A program made the translations under genes and the position numbers. Positions 1 to 8,419 of a stretch of DNA of 39,479 nt are shown here, one piece after another. Origin of the DNA: an uncultured Erysipelotrichaceae bacterium (GTDB lineage Bacteria; Bacillota_I; Bacilli_A; Erysipelotrichales; Erysipelotrichaceae). The DNA is taken from the NCBI GenBank assembly GCA_947167125.1, contig CAMVGT010000016.1, positions 1-39,479 of the forward strand, given 5' to 3'. Position 1 is the first letter of the stretch. Each line of letters begins with the position of its first letter. The notes below the pieces were generated by a model. That model did no database searches, was not told the DNA's origin, and saw only the letters and a list, made by a program, of their open reading frames with translations.

Positions 1-440
1 AGCTCATAAAAGCGTCTGACTTTTTCTTTGCCATGGCAGTTGATGCCGCTGTACTTTCCGGTTTTCTCATCCACCACGGATGCCATGCATGAGACAATGC
101 CTGTTTTTTTACAGAAGGAAGAGATGAGAAATTCAGGAGAAGCGGAAATGACGAGGTCATCGTCTTTCTGTCCGTCTTTGTACCATTGCTTGATATGGTC
201 CATATGGGAGGAAGTGAAGCGTTCAACCGCTTCATCCATGTCATCGACATAGACAAACATGTGATAGAGATTTTCCTTGAATGTCAGTTTCTTTACAGCC
301 CGCACGCCGTAAAGCAGACCGAATAATGCGGTTCTTGGAATCGACAGCAGTGTCTTTGGATAATGCACATAAAGCCAGCGGACAAAACCGAATGTGGAAT
401 CCCCGCGGTAAATTGTATTATCCCAGTCATATACATTCAT
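1..440 (-). CDS. HAD superfamily phosphatase, C-terminal part cut by window edge
   Basis: The reading frame starts with ATG at 440, preceded at a good distance by GAGG, and stays open to base 1, so about 146 N-terminal residues are visible and the end is missing. It begins MNVYDWDNTIYRGDS: the DWDNT motif is HAD motif I (nucleophile Asp5, acid/base Asp7). A later ISASPEF stretch fits motif II (Ser/Thr), and a following CHGKEKV segment is where motif III lysine lies in the phosphoserine-phosphatase-like (HAD-IB) subgroup. Between motifs I and II there is a helical cap of roughly 90 residues. This resembles the HAD-IB phosphatases found as stand-alone genes in Firmicutes; the substrate cannot be told. 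It is divergent from the metallophosphoesterase gene. Confidence 0.8.
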   Translation of the reverse strand, partial: MNVYDWDNTIYRGDSTFGFVRWLYVHYPKTLLSIPRTALFGLLYGVRAVKKLTFKENLYHMFVYVDDMDEAVERFTSSHMDHIKQWYKDGQKDDDLVISASPEFLISSFCKKTGIVSCMASVVDEKTGKYSGINCHGKEKVRRFYE

Positions 441-461
441 GATCAGTACCTCAGCCTGTTT

Positions 462-491
462 ATTATAGTATGCCATGCCTGTTTCATGCAA
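462..491 (-). promoter_or_regulatory. Promoter of the HAD phosphatase gene
   Basis: On the minus strand a perfect TATAAT lies at 467-462 with a TTGCAT -35 at 491-486, spacer 18. The start codon is at 440, leaving an ordinary leader of about 15 bases containing GAGG. Confidence 0.55.
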
Positions 492-556
492 AGATGTGAT
501 GTTAACAGAATACGGATTCTGTAAGTATCTCCATAGCACCATTGCATGTTTCGCGC

Positions 557-562
557 TATGAT
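557..562 (+). promoter_or_regulatory. -10 box 6 nt before start codon (leaderless candidate)
   Basis: TATGAT at 557-562 is followed by only TGTGCC before the ATG at 569. No GGAGG-like sequence is present. A transcript starting at the usual distance would begin at or next to the start codon. The -35 region is poor, so this is the weakest member of the set. Confidence 0.4.
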
Positions 563-568
563 TGTGCC

Positions 569-1738
569 ATGCGGAAAATCAGATCCATCCTGCTGGCAGC
601 TTCGCTTGCCTTATGCGGATGTCAGAACATACAGGAAACACAGGAATACACAGAAGCAGACTTTACAGCCGCGATCGTCGCCGATCTGCACTATACGTCC
701 GCCCCTTCTGCCTTCAACGGCATTGTGCCCCTGGAGCCTTTATGCTTAGAAGTGACCGACGCACTGATCGCGCAGATCATTGATGAAAAGCCGGACGCAT
801 TAATCATGCTTGGCGATAATACCAATAACGGCAGAGAGGAAGATGTCCTGCAGCTTGCGCTGAAATTGAAGAAGGTAAAGGATGCCGGAATTGAACTGAT
901 CATGATTCCCGGCAATCATGATTACGGCCAGTCCTCCATGAAGCCGTATGAAACAGACTTTGTGCCGCTGCTGAAGATGGATGAAAAAGACACCGCATCC
1001 TTCAGCTATGCCCTTCATACCCATGGCGTTTCCGTGCTTGCGATGGACTCCAGCCATTATGGAGATACCGGCGGACGCTTCGATGAGAAAACCATGGAGT
1101 TTCTTGAACAGCAGCTGATCAAAGCGGAAGAACGGAATGAACATGTGCTCTTTCTTTCCCATCACAATGTGATTGCCGGAATTGAGGAGTCCGCCTATAA
1201 AGGCTATCTGATTCAGAATGATTCCCTCTATGATCTTCTGAAGAAACATCATGTGCGCATCTGTCTTTCCGGCCACCAGCATGCCCAGTCTGTCTATCAT
1301 CATGAAGACATGTATGAAATACTGACCGGTATGCCCTTCAGCTCTTTCCACAGCTATGGATGGCTGAAGATGAATGAAACCGGTGTTTCCTATTCTCTGA
1401 AACAGATTGATCTGAAGAATTACGGTGAAGAAACAGCATACGCAATGGCGCAGGCATTGATACAGAAGCAGTCAGATTCCTTCCTTACCGCATTTGTGAA
1501 TTTCTGCAGGGAAGCGGAACTGGATGAAGAAACATCCCAGGGTGTTTTAGACCTGATTTCCTTCTTCTTTGACAGTTATGGAAGAGGAACTCTGGAAGCG
1601 GATGCTGAAACAATCATGAACGATCCGTATTATGAAGAAATGATGGAACTTCTCAAAGATAAAAACTACGGACCGTGGATGGAGCGTCTGCTTCATCATC
1701 CGCCCTTAAACGGAAGTGAATGCTCATTTGAATGGTAA
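569..1738 (+). CDS. Metallophosphoesterase lipoprotein
   Basis: About 389 residues. The longest frame opens with TTG at 542, but the ATG at 569 gives a classical lipoprotein signal (MRKIRS, hydrophobic stretch, then ALCGC with the lipidated Cys near residue 18-20), so I start there. The calcineurin-like metal-binding motifs follow in order: ADLHY (D-x-H), GDNTNNG, GNHDYG, LSHHN and SGHQHAQ, which is the complete dinuclear metal site of the metallophosphoesterase family (PF00149). It should act as a membrane-anchored phosphohydrolase outside the cell; the substrate is unknown. There is no Shine-Dalgarno sequence, but a TATGAT box ends 6 bases before the ATG, which suggests a leaderless transcript. 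It converges on groEL. Confidence 0.85.
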   Translation: MRKIRSILLAASLALCGCQNIQETQEYTEADFTAAIVADLHYTSAPSAFNGIVPLEPLCLEVTDALIAQIIDEKPDALIMLGDNTNNGREEDVLQLALKLKKVKDAGIELIMIPGNHDYGQSSMKPYETDFVPLLKMDEKDTASFSYALHTHGVSVLAMDSSHYGDTGGRFDEKTMEFLEQQLIKAEERNEHVLFLSHHNVIAGIEESAYKGYLIQNDSLYDLLKKHHVRICLSGHQHAQSVYHHEDMYEILTGMPFSSFHSYGWLKMNETGVSYSLKQIDLKNYGEETAYAMAQALIQKQSDSFLTAFVNFCREAELDEETSQGVLDLISFFFDSYGRGTLEADAETIMNDPYYEEMMELLKDKNYGPWMERLLHHPPLNGSECSFEW

Positions 1739-1740
1739 AA

Positions 1741-1768
1741 GAAAAGAACAGCGGCCGCTGTTCTTTTC
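1741..1768. terminator. Bidirectional terminator, perfect 28-nt palindrome
   Basis: GAAAAGAACAGCGG is directly followed by its exact reverse complement CCGCTGTTCTTTTC. The U-rich ends on both strands make it a shared terminator for the converging metallophosphoesterase gene and the groES-groEL operon. Confidence 0.85.
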
Positions 1769-1831
1769 AGTATGCTTATGTTTTGAATCTCAGAGTCCGA
1801 AGAGAATCTGGTTGACAACGCTTTCCAGATA

Positions 1832-3747
<1,916 letters not shown>

Positions 3748-3762
3748 TTCTGCCTCCTATTT

Positions 3763-3789
3763 TTAGCACTCATGTCGAGTGTTTGCTAA
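3763..3789 (-). promoter_or_regulatory. CIRCE operator (HrcA site) at the transcription start
   Basis: Read on the minus strand: TTAGCAAAC, nine-base spacer, GAGTGCTAA. The 9-9-9 geometry equals the CIRCE consensus TTAGCACTC-N9-GAGTGCTAA; one arm is perfect and the other matches 7 of 9. It lies just downstream of the predicted start of the groES transcript, within the leader. Confidence 0.85.
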
Positions 3790-3797
3790 CATTGATT

Positions 3798-3826
3798 ATT
3801 GTAGTCATTTGCTGTCACTCTGTCAA
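3798..3826 (-). promoter_or_regulatory. groES-groEL sigma-A promoter
   Basis: On the minus strand TTGACA at 3826-3821 and TACAAT at 3803-3798 are separated by exactly 17 bases. The -35 box lies in the spacer of the upstream CIRCE element. Confidence 0.85.
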
Positions 3827-3838
3827 CCCGAGTGCTAA
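3812..3838 (-). promoter_or_regulatory. Second CIRCE operator over the -35 box
   Basis: Minus strand: TTAGCACTC (perfect arm), nine-base spacer that contains TTGACA, then GAGTGACAG (6 of 9 matches). The centre lies 49 bases from that of the first CIRCE. HrcA bound here would directly cover the promoter; its outer arm lies 25 bases upstream of the -10 box of the divergent DUF3842 gene and so could affect it too. Confidence 0.75.
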
Positions 3839-3863
3839 ACTTTTTCAGATCACCGAACTGTGC

Positions 3864-3869
3864 TAAAAT
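3864..3869 (+). promoter_or_regulatory. Extended -10 box of the DUF3842 gene
   Basis: TGC precedes TAAAAT at 3864-3869, an extended -10 arrangement. The ATG at 3895 follows with GGAGG in between, so this gene has an ordinary leader of about 18 bases. Confidence 0.55.
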
Positions 3870-3894
3870 GCAGACAGCAGACGGAGGCGGAACT

Positions 3895-4299
3895 ATGTAT
3901 ATTCTTGTCATCGACGCCCAGGGCGGCGGCATCGGCAGACAGCTGATCACGGAAATCAAAAGCAGAAAACCGGAAATGACCGTACATGCGGTCGGCACAA
4001 ACGCGGCAGCGTCCCAGGCCATGTTGAAAGCCGGCGCTGATTTATGCGCAACCGGAGAAAACGCAGTGATTGTCGCATGCCGCAAAGCGGATGTGATCAT
4101 CGGTCCGATCGGCATCGCGATTGCCGATTCCATGCTCGGCGAAGTCACGCCTGCCATGGCGCTTGCGGTCGGCCGGTCTGACGCAAAGCGCATTCTGATT
4201 CCCTTCCAGCACTGCGGTTCCTCGATTGTCGGTGTTTCGGAAACCAATACCGGCAAACTGATCCAGGAAGCGGTAAAGAACCTTCTGGAAACTGAATGA
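3895..4299 (+). CDS. DUF3842 family protein
   Basis: 134 residues. The frame is open from 3832, but the ATG at 3895 has ACGGAGGCGG upstream and gives MYILVIDAQGGGIGRQL, the characteristic start of DUF3842 proteins of anaerobic Firmicutes. The N-terminal beta strand followed by a GGGIG turn looks like a nucleotide-binding Rossmann-type fold, and a second Gly-rich region (GPIGIAIADSMLGE) lies mid-protein. The function is not known. It is divergent from groES and may respond to HrcA indirectly because an operator arm sits in its upstream region. A strong terminator follows. Confidence 0.8.
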   Translation: MYILVIDAQGGGIGRQLITEIKSRKPEMTVHAVGTNAAASQAMLKAGADLCATGENAVIVACRKADVIIGPIGIAIADSMLGEVTPAMALAVGRSDAKRILIPFQHCGSSIVGVSETNTGKLIQEAVKNLLETE

Positions 4300-4301
4300 T
4301 G

Positions 4302-4334
4302 ATACAGCGGAGCTCTTTCCGCTGTATTTTTTTC
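4302..4334 (+). terminator. Intrinsic terminator after DUF3842 gene
   Basis: ATACAGCGGA and TCCGCTGTAT form a 10-bp stem with a 6-base loop, followed by seven T. It ends 5 bases before the -10 box of the next gene. Confidence 0.85.
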
Positions 4335-4338
4335 TCTA

Positions 4339-4344
4339 TATAAT
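4339..4344 (+). promoter_or_regulatory. -10 box 7 nt before start codon (leaderless candidate)
   Basis: TATAAT at 4339-4344 is followed by GGTTCTT and then ATG at 4352. An earlier in-frame ATG at 4343 overlaps the -10 box itself and would not be in the mRNA. There is no Shine-Dalgarno. Confidence 0.6.
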
Positions 4345-4351
4345 GGTTCTT

Positions 4352-6322
4352 ATGAAAACACTCAGCTATAACTTATTCAGAAACAGCGAACTGATCCCGC
4401 TGATGATTGCATGTCTGATCGCGTCTGTTCTTGTATGGACGCTATTCCGGTTTCTTCCTGAGCGGAAGATTCAGAAACAAAAGAGGAAAGTCAGTTCCCT
4501 GCCGTTTGTCAAAACATCCATCCCTTCTCCAAAGCTTACCAAAAAAGATCTCTTTACGATGGCGATGGTCACAGGCCTCTACGCGGCTGTATCTTTCCAT
4601 CAGCTCGGCAGCACAGAGTTTGTCAATACCACCTGGCAGCCTGTCAGCGATCATACCGAAATCGTATTGGAACTGAAAGAATCCACTGCCTTTGATGCAA
4701 TCTATGCAATTTACAATGAAGGCGACAACAACTCCAATCCCGATGACTATCAGCTTGGCTTCCATGACATTCTTGTTGAAGGAAGCAGTGACATGCGCCA
4801 TTGGGAGGAACTGACAGTTCTCAAAAGCGAAGGCATCTTTGAATATGACATCATTGAAGGTGACTGGGATTATCCATATGTAAAGATCACTTCTCAGAAC
4901 AAAAATGACACCATGACGGAATTCGCGCTGAGAAAACCTGATCATTCCGGTTTTGTAAAACTGGAAGTCAGCTCTGACAGCGCTTCATCTTCTGAATACC
5001 CTGCTTCATTGATCATTGATGAACAGGATCTTGTGCCGCTGTATCCCACCTATGTTGAAGAAGGCTATTTTGATGAAGTCTATCATCCCCGCAACGCGTG
5101 GGAGATTGCCGAAGGACAGCGAATGTACGCGACCGTACATCCTTTATTCGGAACAAACCTCATGGCCCTTTCCATTAAACTGTTCGGCCTTTCTCCCTTT
5201 GCATGGCGTCTTCCCGGGGCAATCGCCGGGGCATTGATGATTCCGATCCTGTACCTGATATGCAAGGAAATGTTCCGCAAAACATTTGCCTGCACATGCG
5301 GCGCGATTCTTCTGGCCGGTGATTTCATGCATATCACCACATCAAGAATCGGAACCCTGGAACCATTCAGTGTTCTGTTTATCCTGATCATGTTCCTGTA
5401 TATGATCCGCTGGTTCCATTCCAGCTTCTATGACACGCCTTTAAAGAAACAGCTGAAAAACCTGTTCCTCTGCGGTTTATGGATGGGCATTGCGGTATCC
5501 ACCAAGTGGACCGGATGCTACAGCGGAGCCGGACTTGCGGCAATCTTCTTTGCCGGCATCTTCCAGAGATTCTATGAATACCGCAAAGCCTCAAAGCTGC
5601 TCAAAGAAGGAAACGAAATCAGTGAACTGCAGAAAAAGGAAGCGGAACATATCCGTTCTGTATTTGTAAAAAACACAATCATCACCCTTGCCTGCTGCAT
5701 TGTCTTCTTCATCCTGATTCCCATTGCCATCTATGTTCTGACCTATCTGCCTGATCATGTATGGAAAGACGGCAGCTGGTCATTGGCAAATGTATGGAAA
5801 CAGACAAAATATATTTACTGGTATCACCGCAATGTCACTGCCACCCATCCTTATCAGTCAGTCTGGTGGCAATGGCTTCTCGATATCCGGCCGATGTGGT
5901 ATCACCGCTCCTATGACGCTAACGGCTGGTATCATACGATCAGCTGCTTCTCCAATCCGCTTTTATGCACCGGCGGACTGCTTTCCATGATCTATGTCAT
6001 CTACAGCATTTTCAGAGAAAGAAACGGCAATGCCTTTATCATTGCGATCGGTTTCCTTTCCGCTTTATGTCCATGGCTTCTGGTTGACCGCTGCGTATTC
6101 AGCTATCACTTCTATCCCACATCCATGTTTGCGATTCTTGCGATGGTCTATGCCATTGACGCATTGATGCGCAATGACGCACGCGTGAAACCGGCTGTCA
6201 TCGCGTTTATGTGCCTGTATACCGCATTGTTTGTGCTCTATCTTCCTGCCACATGCGGATTCGGCACCTCGATTGGCTATACTGATGCACTGGAGCTTTT
6301 ACCATCATGGCACTTCGGATAA
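4352..6322 (+). CDS. PMT/GT39-type membrane glycosyltransferase
   Basis: 656 residues from the ATG at 4352. One membrane helix near the N terminus (LIPLMIACLIASVLVWTL) is followed by a second, then an extracytoplasmic domain of about 170 residues with a beta-sandwich look (NTTWQPVSDHTEI, VSSDSASS). Next come FDEVYHPRNAW with the acidic pair typical of the first loop of protein mannosyltransferases, HITTSRIGTLEP and STKWTGCYSG, both PMT family signatures, and about eight further helices. The family uses a polyprenyl-phosphate sugar donor to glycosylate proteins or cell-wall polymers at the outer face. The stop overlaps the start of the next membrane protein, so the two are translated together. 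Acceptor and donor sugar are unknown. Confidence 0.85.
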   Translation: MKTLSYNLFRNSELIPLMIACLIASVLVWTLFRFLPERKIQKQKRKVSSLPFVKTSIPSPKLTKKDLFTMAMVTGLYAAVSFHQLGSTEFVNTTWQPVSDHTEIVLELKESTAFDAIYAIYNEGDNNSNPDDYQLGFHDILVEGSSDMRHWEELTVLKSEGIFEYDIIEGDWDYPYVKITSQNKNDTMTEFALRKPDHSGFVKLEVSSDSASSSEYPASLIIDEQDLVPLYPTYVEEGYFDEVYHPRNAWEIAEGQRMYATVHPLFGTNLMALSIKLFGLSPFAWRLPGAIAGALMIPILYLICKEMFRKTFACTCGAILLAGDFMHITTSRIGTLEPFSVLFILIMFLYMIRWFHSSFYDTPLKKQLKNLFLCGLWMGIAVSTKWTGCYSGAGLAAIFFAGIFQRFYEYRKASKLLKEGNEISELQKKEAEHIRSVFVKNTIITLACCIVFFILIPIAIYVLTYLPDHVWKDGSWSLANVWKQTKYIYWYHRNVTATHPYQSVWWQWLLDIRPMWYHRSYDANGWYHTISCFSNPLLCTGGLLSMIYVIYSIFRERNGNAFIIAIGFLSALCPWLLVDRCVFSYHFYPTSMFAILAMVYAIDALMRNDARVKPAVIAFMCLYTALFVLYLPATCGFGTSIGYTDALELLPSWHFG

Positions 6323-8037
6323 AAAAAATCTTTTCGGATCACGGATATGATCTGCTCATGTCGCTGCTGATCACAATTGTCCTGATGTTCCCCTATCTTT
6401 TCAGGGGATTTACAGCGGTCGAACATGATACCTTCTTCCATCTTTCCAGAATTGAACATCTTGCCGAATGCATCGGTGCAGGAGAATTCCTTCCGGCAAT
6501 GTATATGAGCGAAAACTACGGATTCGGCTATCCAAGTCCGCTCTTCTACAGTGACTTCTTCCTGATCCCTTCCGCAATATTGCGCCTTGCCGGCGTCCCG
6601 CTTGCGATGTGCTGCCGGATCACCGTCATCATTGCGTCTTATCTTTCCGCCTTCTTCATGATGAAGCTTGCGGAACGGATTACAGGGAAAAAGGAAGCCG
6701 GACTGATTGCGGCCTCTGCTTATCTGTTTTCCAATTATCACATCACAGACATTTATGTAAGAGGCGCTCTTGGCGAAATCTTTGCCCTGGCTGTGTTTCC
6801 GGCATTGGTAAACAGCCTGTACGGCATTCTTCATGAAAAAAACGAAGAAGAATGGTTCGCACTGGCATTGAGCCTTGCGGCAATGATTCTCAGCCACAAT
6901 CTTTCCTTTGTACTGGCTGTGATGGTCTGCATCATATTCTTTATTGCATTTCTCGACAGGATGGAGAAAAAGATCTTCCTTGCCTTATGCAAAGGCGCAG
7001 GATTCGCATTTCTGATTACGGCATTCTATACCCTGCCGATGATAGAACAGTTAAGAAACCAGACCCTTGTCGTGAATTACTTCGCTTCCTCTTCTTCCCT
7101 GGAATCCTATTCCATTGACCCCTGGCAGTATTTTGCCAACCGGACAGTATTCGCTCTGGCCGGAAACGAAAGAGCGCATGATGATACGATGCTGGTCAAT
7201 GCGGGCTATTTCCTGCAGTTTGTGCCGCTGCTTTATCTTCTGGTAAAAAAGGAAAAGAAAAACCGCTTCGCGGATGTCTGCTTCTATGCGGGCTATGTCA
7301 TGATTCTTCTGCCCTGTTCATTGATTCCATGGAAATATCTGGTCATTCTCCGTATCCTGCAGTTTCCCTGGCGTCTCAATACAGCCGGCATTGCATTATT
7401 AAGCATTCCTGCTTCGATTGCGGTTACAGAGCTGCTGAAAAAGAAAGTTCTGATCTATGCCTGCGCTTTGGTGTTAAGCGCTGAATGTATCTGGCATGTG
7501 CGGCCTGCTCTGTACCGCTCATTCGGCTTAAGCGACAGCCAGACATGGCAGGATGTGCTGGATGGAAAACTATGCGATCCCTGCTATTCGGCTGATTATG
7601 TCAGAGTGGAACTTGCGGCCGGTGATTATCTTCCCTGGCCCCATCCTGATTACCGCACACAGAGCAGAGAAATCCTGAATGAAAACCGGGAAGAAACCGG
7701 TTTTGCCTATAACCGCAGTCCGAGATGGTTCTCCTTCAGTCTTGAAGAAGATCCGGAGTCCGATCTGATCCTGCCGTTAACGTGGTATAAAGGCTGGGCA
7801 GTTTACCGGACGGATTCGACGATGGAGCGATTCCAGATCCGGAAGTCAGATGAAGGTCTTGTGCAGATCTATGATCCTGAACCCGGCAGATACATTGTTC
7901 TGTTTGAAGATACACCGCTCAGGAATCTGAACCGTTCGCTTTCGATCATCTCGCTGGTCTTTATGGTATTGATCAAAAATAAAATGAACTGGGTTTCCGG
8001 TTATCTGGATGCCCTGAAAAAGACAAAACGCTCGTGA
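6307..8037 (+). CDS. Polytopic membrane protein, PTPS-related/GT-C-like family
   Basis: 576 residues with roughly ten to eleven membrane helices. It overlaps the previous gene by 16 bases. Near the N terminus a periplasmic loop carries VEHDTFFHLSRI and later YGFGYPSPLFYSDF, features of the membrane family labelled 6-pyruvoyl-tetrahydropterin-synthase-related (PF10131), which is a misnomer; the acidic first loop and topology resemble GT-C glycosyltransferases. The C-terminal 150 residues form a soluble outer domain ending with one helix. With the PMT-like gene it probably makes or transfers a surface glycan. Function inferred only from fold and context. A terminator begins before the stop codon. 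Confidence 0.75.
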   Translation: MALRIKKIFSDHGYDLLMSLLITIVLMFPYLFRGFTAVEHDTFFHLSRIEHLAECIGAGEFLPAMYMSENYGFGYPSPLFYSDFFLIPSAILRLAGVPLAMCCRITVIIASYLSAFFMMKLAERITGKKEAGLIAASAYLFSNYHITDIYVRGALGEIFALAVFPALVNSLYGILHEKNEEEWFALALSLAAMILSHNLSFVLAVMVCIIFFIAFLDRMEKKIFLALCKGAGFAFLITAFYTLPMIEQLRNQTLVVNYFASSSSLESYSIDPWQYFANRTVFALAGNERAHDDTMLVNAGYFLQFVPLLYLLVKKEKKNRFADVCFYAGYVMILLPCSLIPWKYLVILRILQFPWRLNTAGIALLSIPASIAVTELLKKKVLIYACALVLSAECIWHVRPALYRSFGLSDSQTWQDVLDGKLCDPCYSADYVRVELAAGDYLPWPHPDYRTQSREILNENREETGFAYNRSPRWFSFSLEEDPESDLILPLTWYKGWAVYRTDSTMERFQIRKSDEGLVQIYDPEPGRYIVLFEDTPLRNLNRSLSIISLVFMVLIKNKMNWVSGYLDALKKTKRS

Positions 8038-8051
8038 CTGAGCGTTTTTTT
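8025..8051 (+). terminator. Intrinsic terminator of the GT-C pair
   Basis: AAAACGCTC and GAGCGTTTT with a 6-base loop and a run of seven T. The stop codon lies in the loop. Confidence 0.9.
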
Positions 8052-8128
8052 AAGGCTTTGAAGACTGCTTCCTGTCATTTTCTTTCAGGCATGACAAAAA
8101 CAGATGAATGGACAGAACTTGAAGGCAA

Positions 8129-8350
8129 TCAATAGGTCACCCGGATCTCCCCTTCAATCCCATAGGTCTCACGGAATTCTTCCAGATCGCTGTCATCATT
8201 GATCAGAAGAACTTCACGGTATGTCTGGTTGGTGCGGTCGAGGAAACCGGCAGTGGTTTCGCCCGTGCAGATGCTGCTGCGCAGAACCGGTTCATACCGT
8301 TCGTGATCATATTCCTTCACGACTCTTTTTTTCTTATGGAATCCGAACAT
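8129..8350 (-). CDS. Small conserved protein of unknown function
   Basis: 73 residues: a basic N terminus (MFGFHKKKRVVKEY), then SSICTGETTAGF and a C-terminal half EVLLINDDSDLEEFRETYG. Short proteins of this pattern are common in Firmicutes and are sometimes labelled aspartate dehydrogenase, which cannot be right at this length. No catalytic motif is visible. There is no Shine-Dalgarno; an extended -10 TGC-TATAGT ends 6 bases before the ATG. It lies downstream of pheT but has its own promoter after the pheT terminator. Confidence 0.65.
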   Translation of the reverse strand: MFGFHKKKRVVKEYDHERYEPVLRSSICTGETTAGFLDRTNQTYREVLLINDDSDLEEFRETYGIEGEIRVTY

Positions 8351-8356
8351 ACTTTC

Positions 8357-8365
8357 ACTATAGCA
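8357..8365 (-). promoter_or_regulatory. Extended -10 box 6 nt before start codon (leaderless candidate)
   Basis: Minus strand TGC-TATAGT at 8365-8357, then GAAAGT and ATG at 8350. The expected transcription start coincides with the start codon. Confidence 0.6.
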
Positions 8366-8373
8366 CTTTCATC

Positions 8374-8404
8374 AAAAAAGCACACCGTCAGCCGGTGTGC
8401 TTTG
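8374..8404 (-). terminator. pheS-pheT operon terminator
   Basis: On the minus strand AAAGCACACCG, a short loop, CGGTGTGCTTTTTT. It separates pheT from the downstream small gene. Confidence 0.9.
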
Positions 8405-8419
8405 CATGAGTTGATGCGG

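Noticed and set aside
800-1351. 183-codon frame antisense to the metallophosphoesterase
   Set aside because: Shadow of a gene with complete catalytic motifs.
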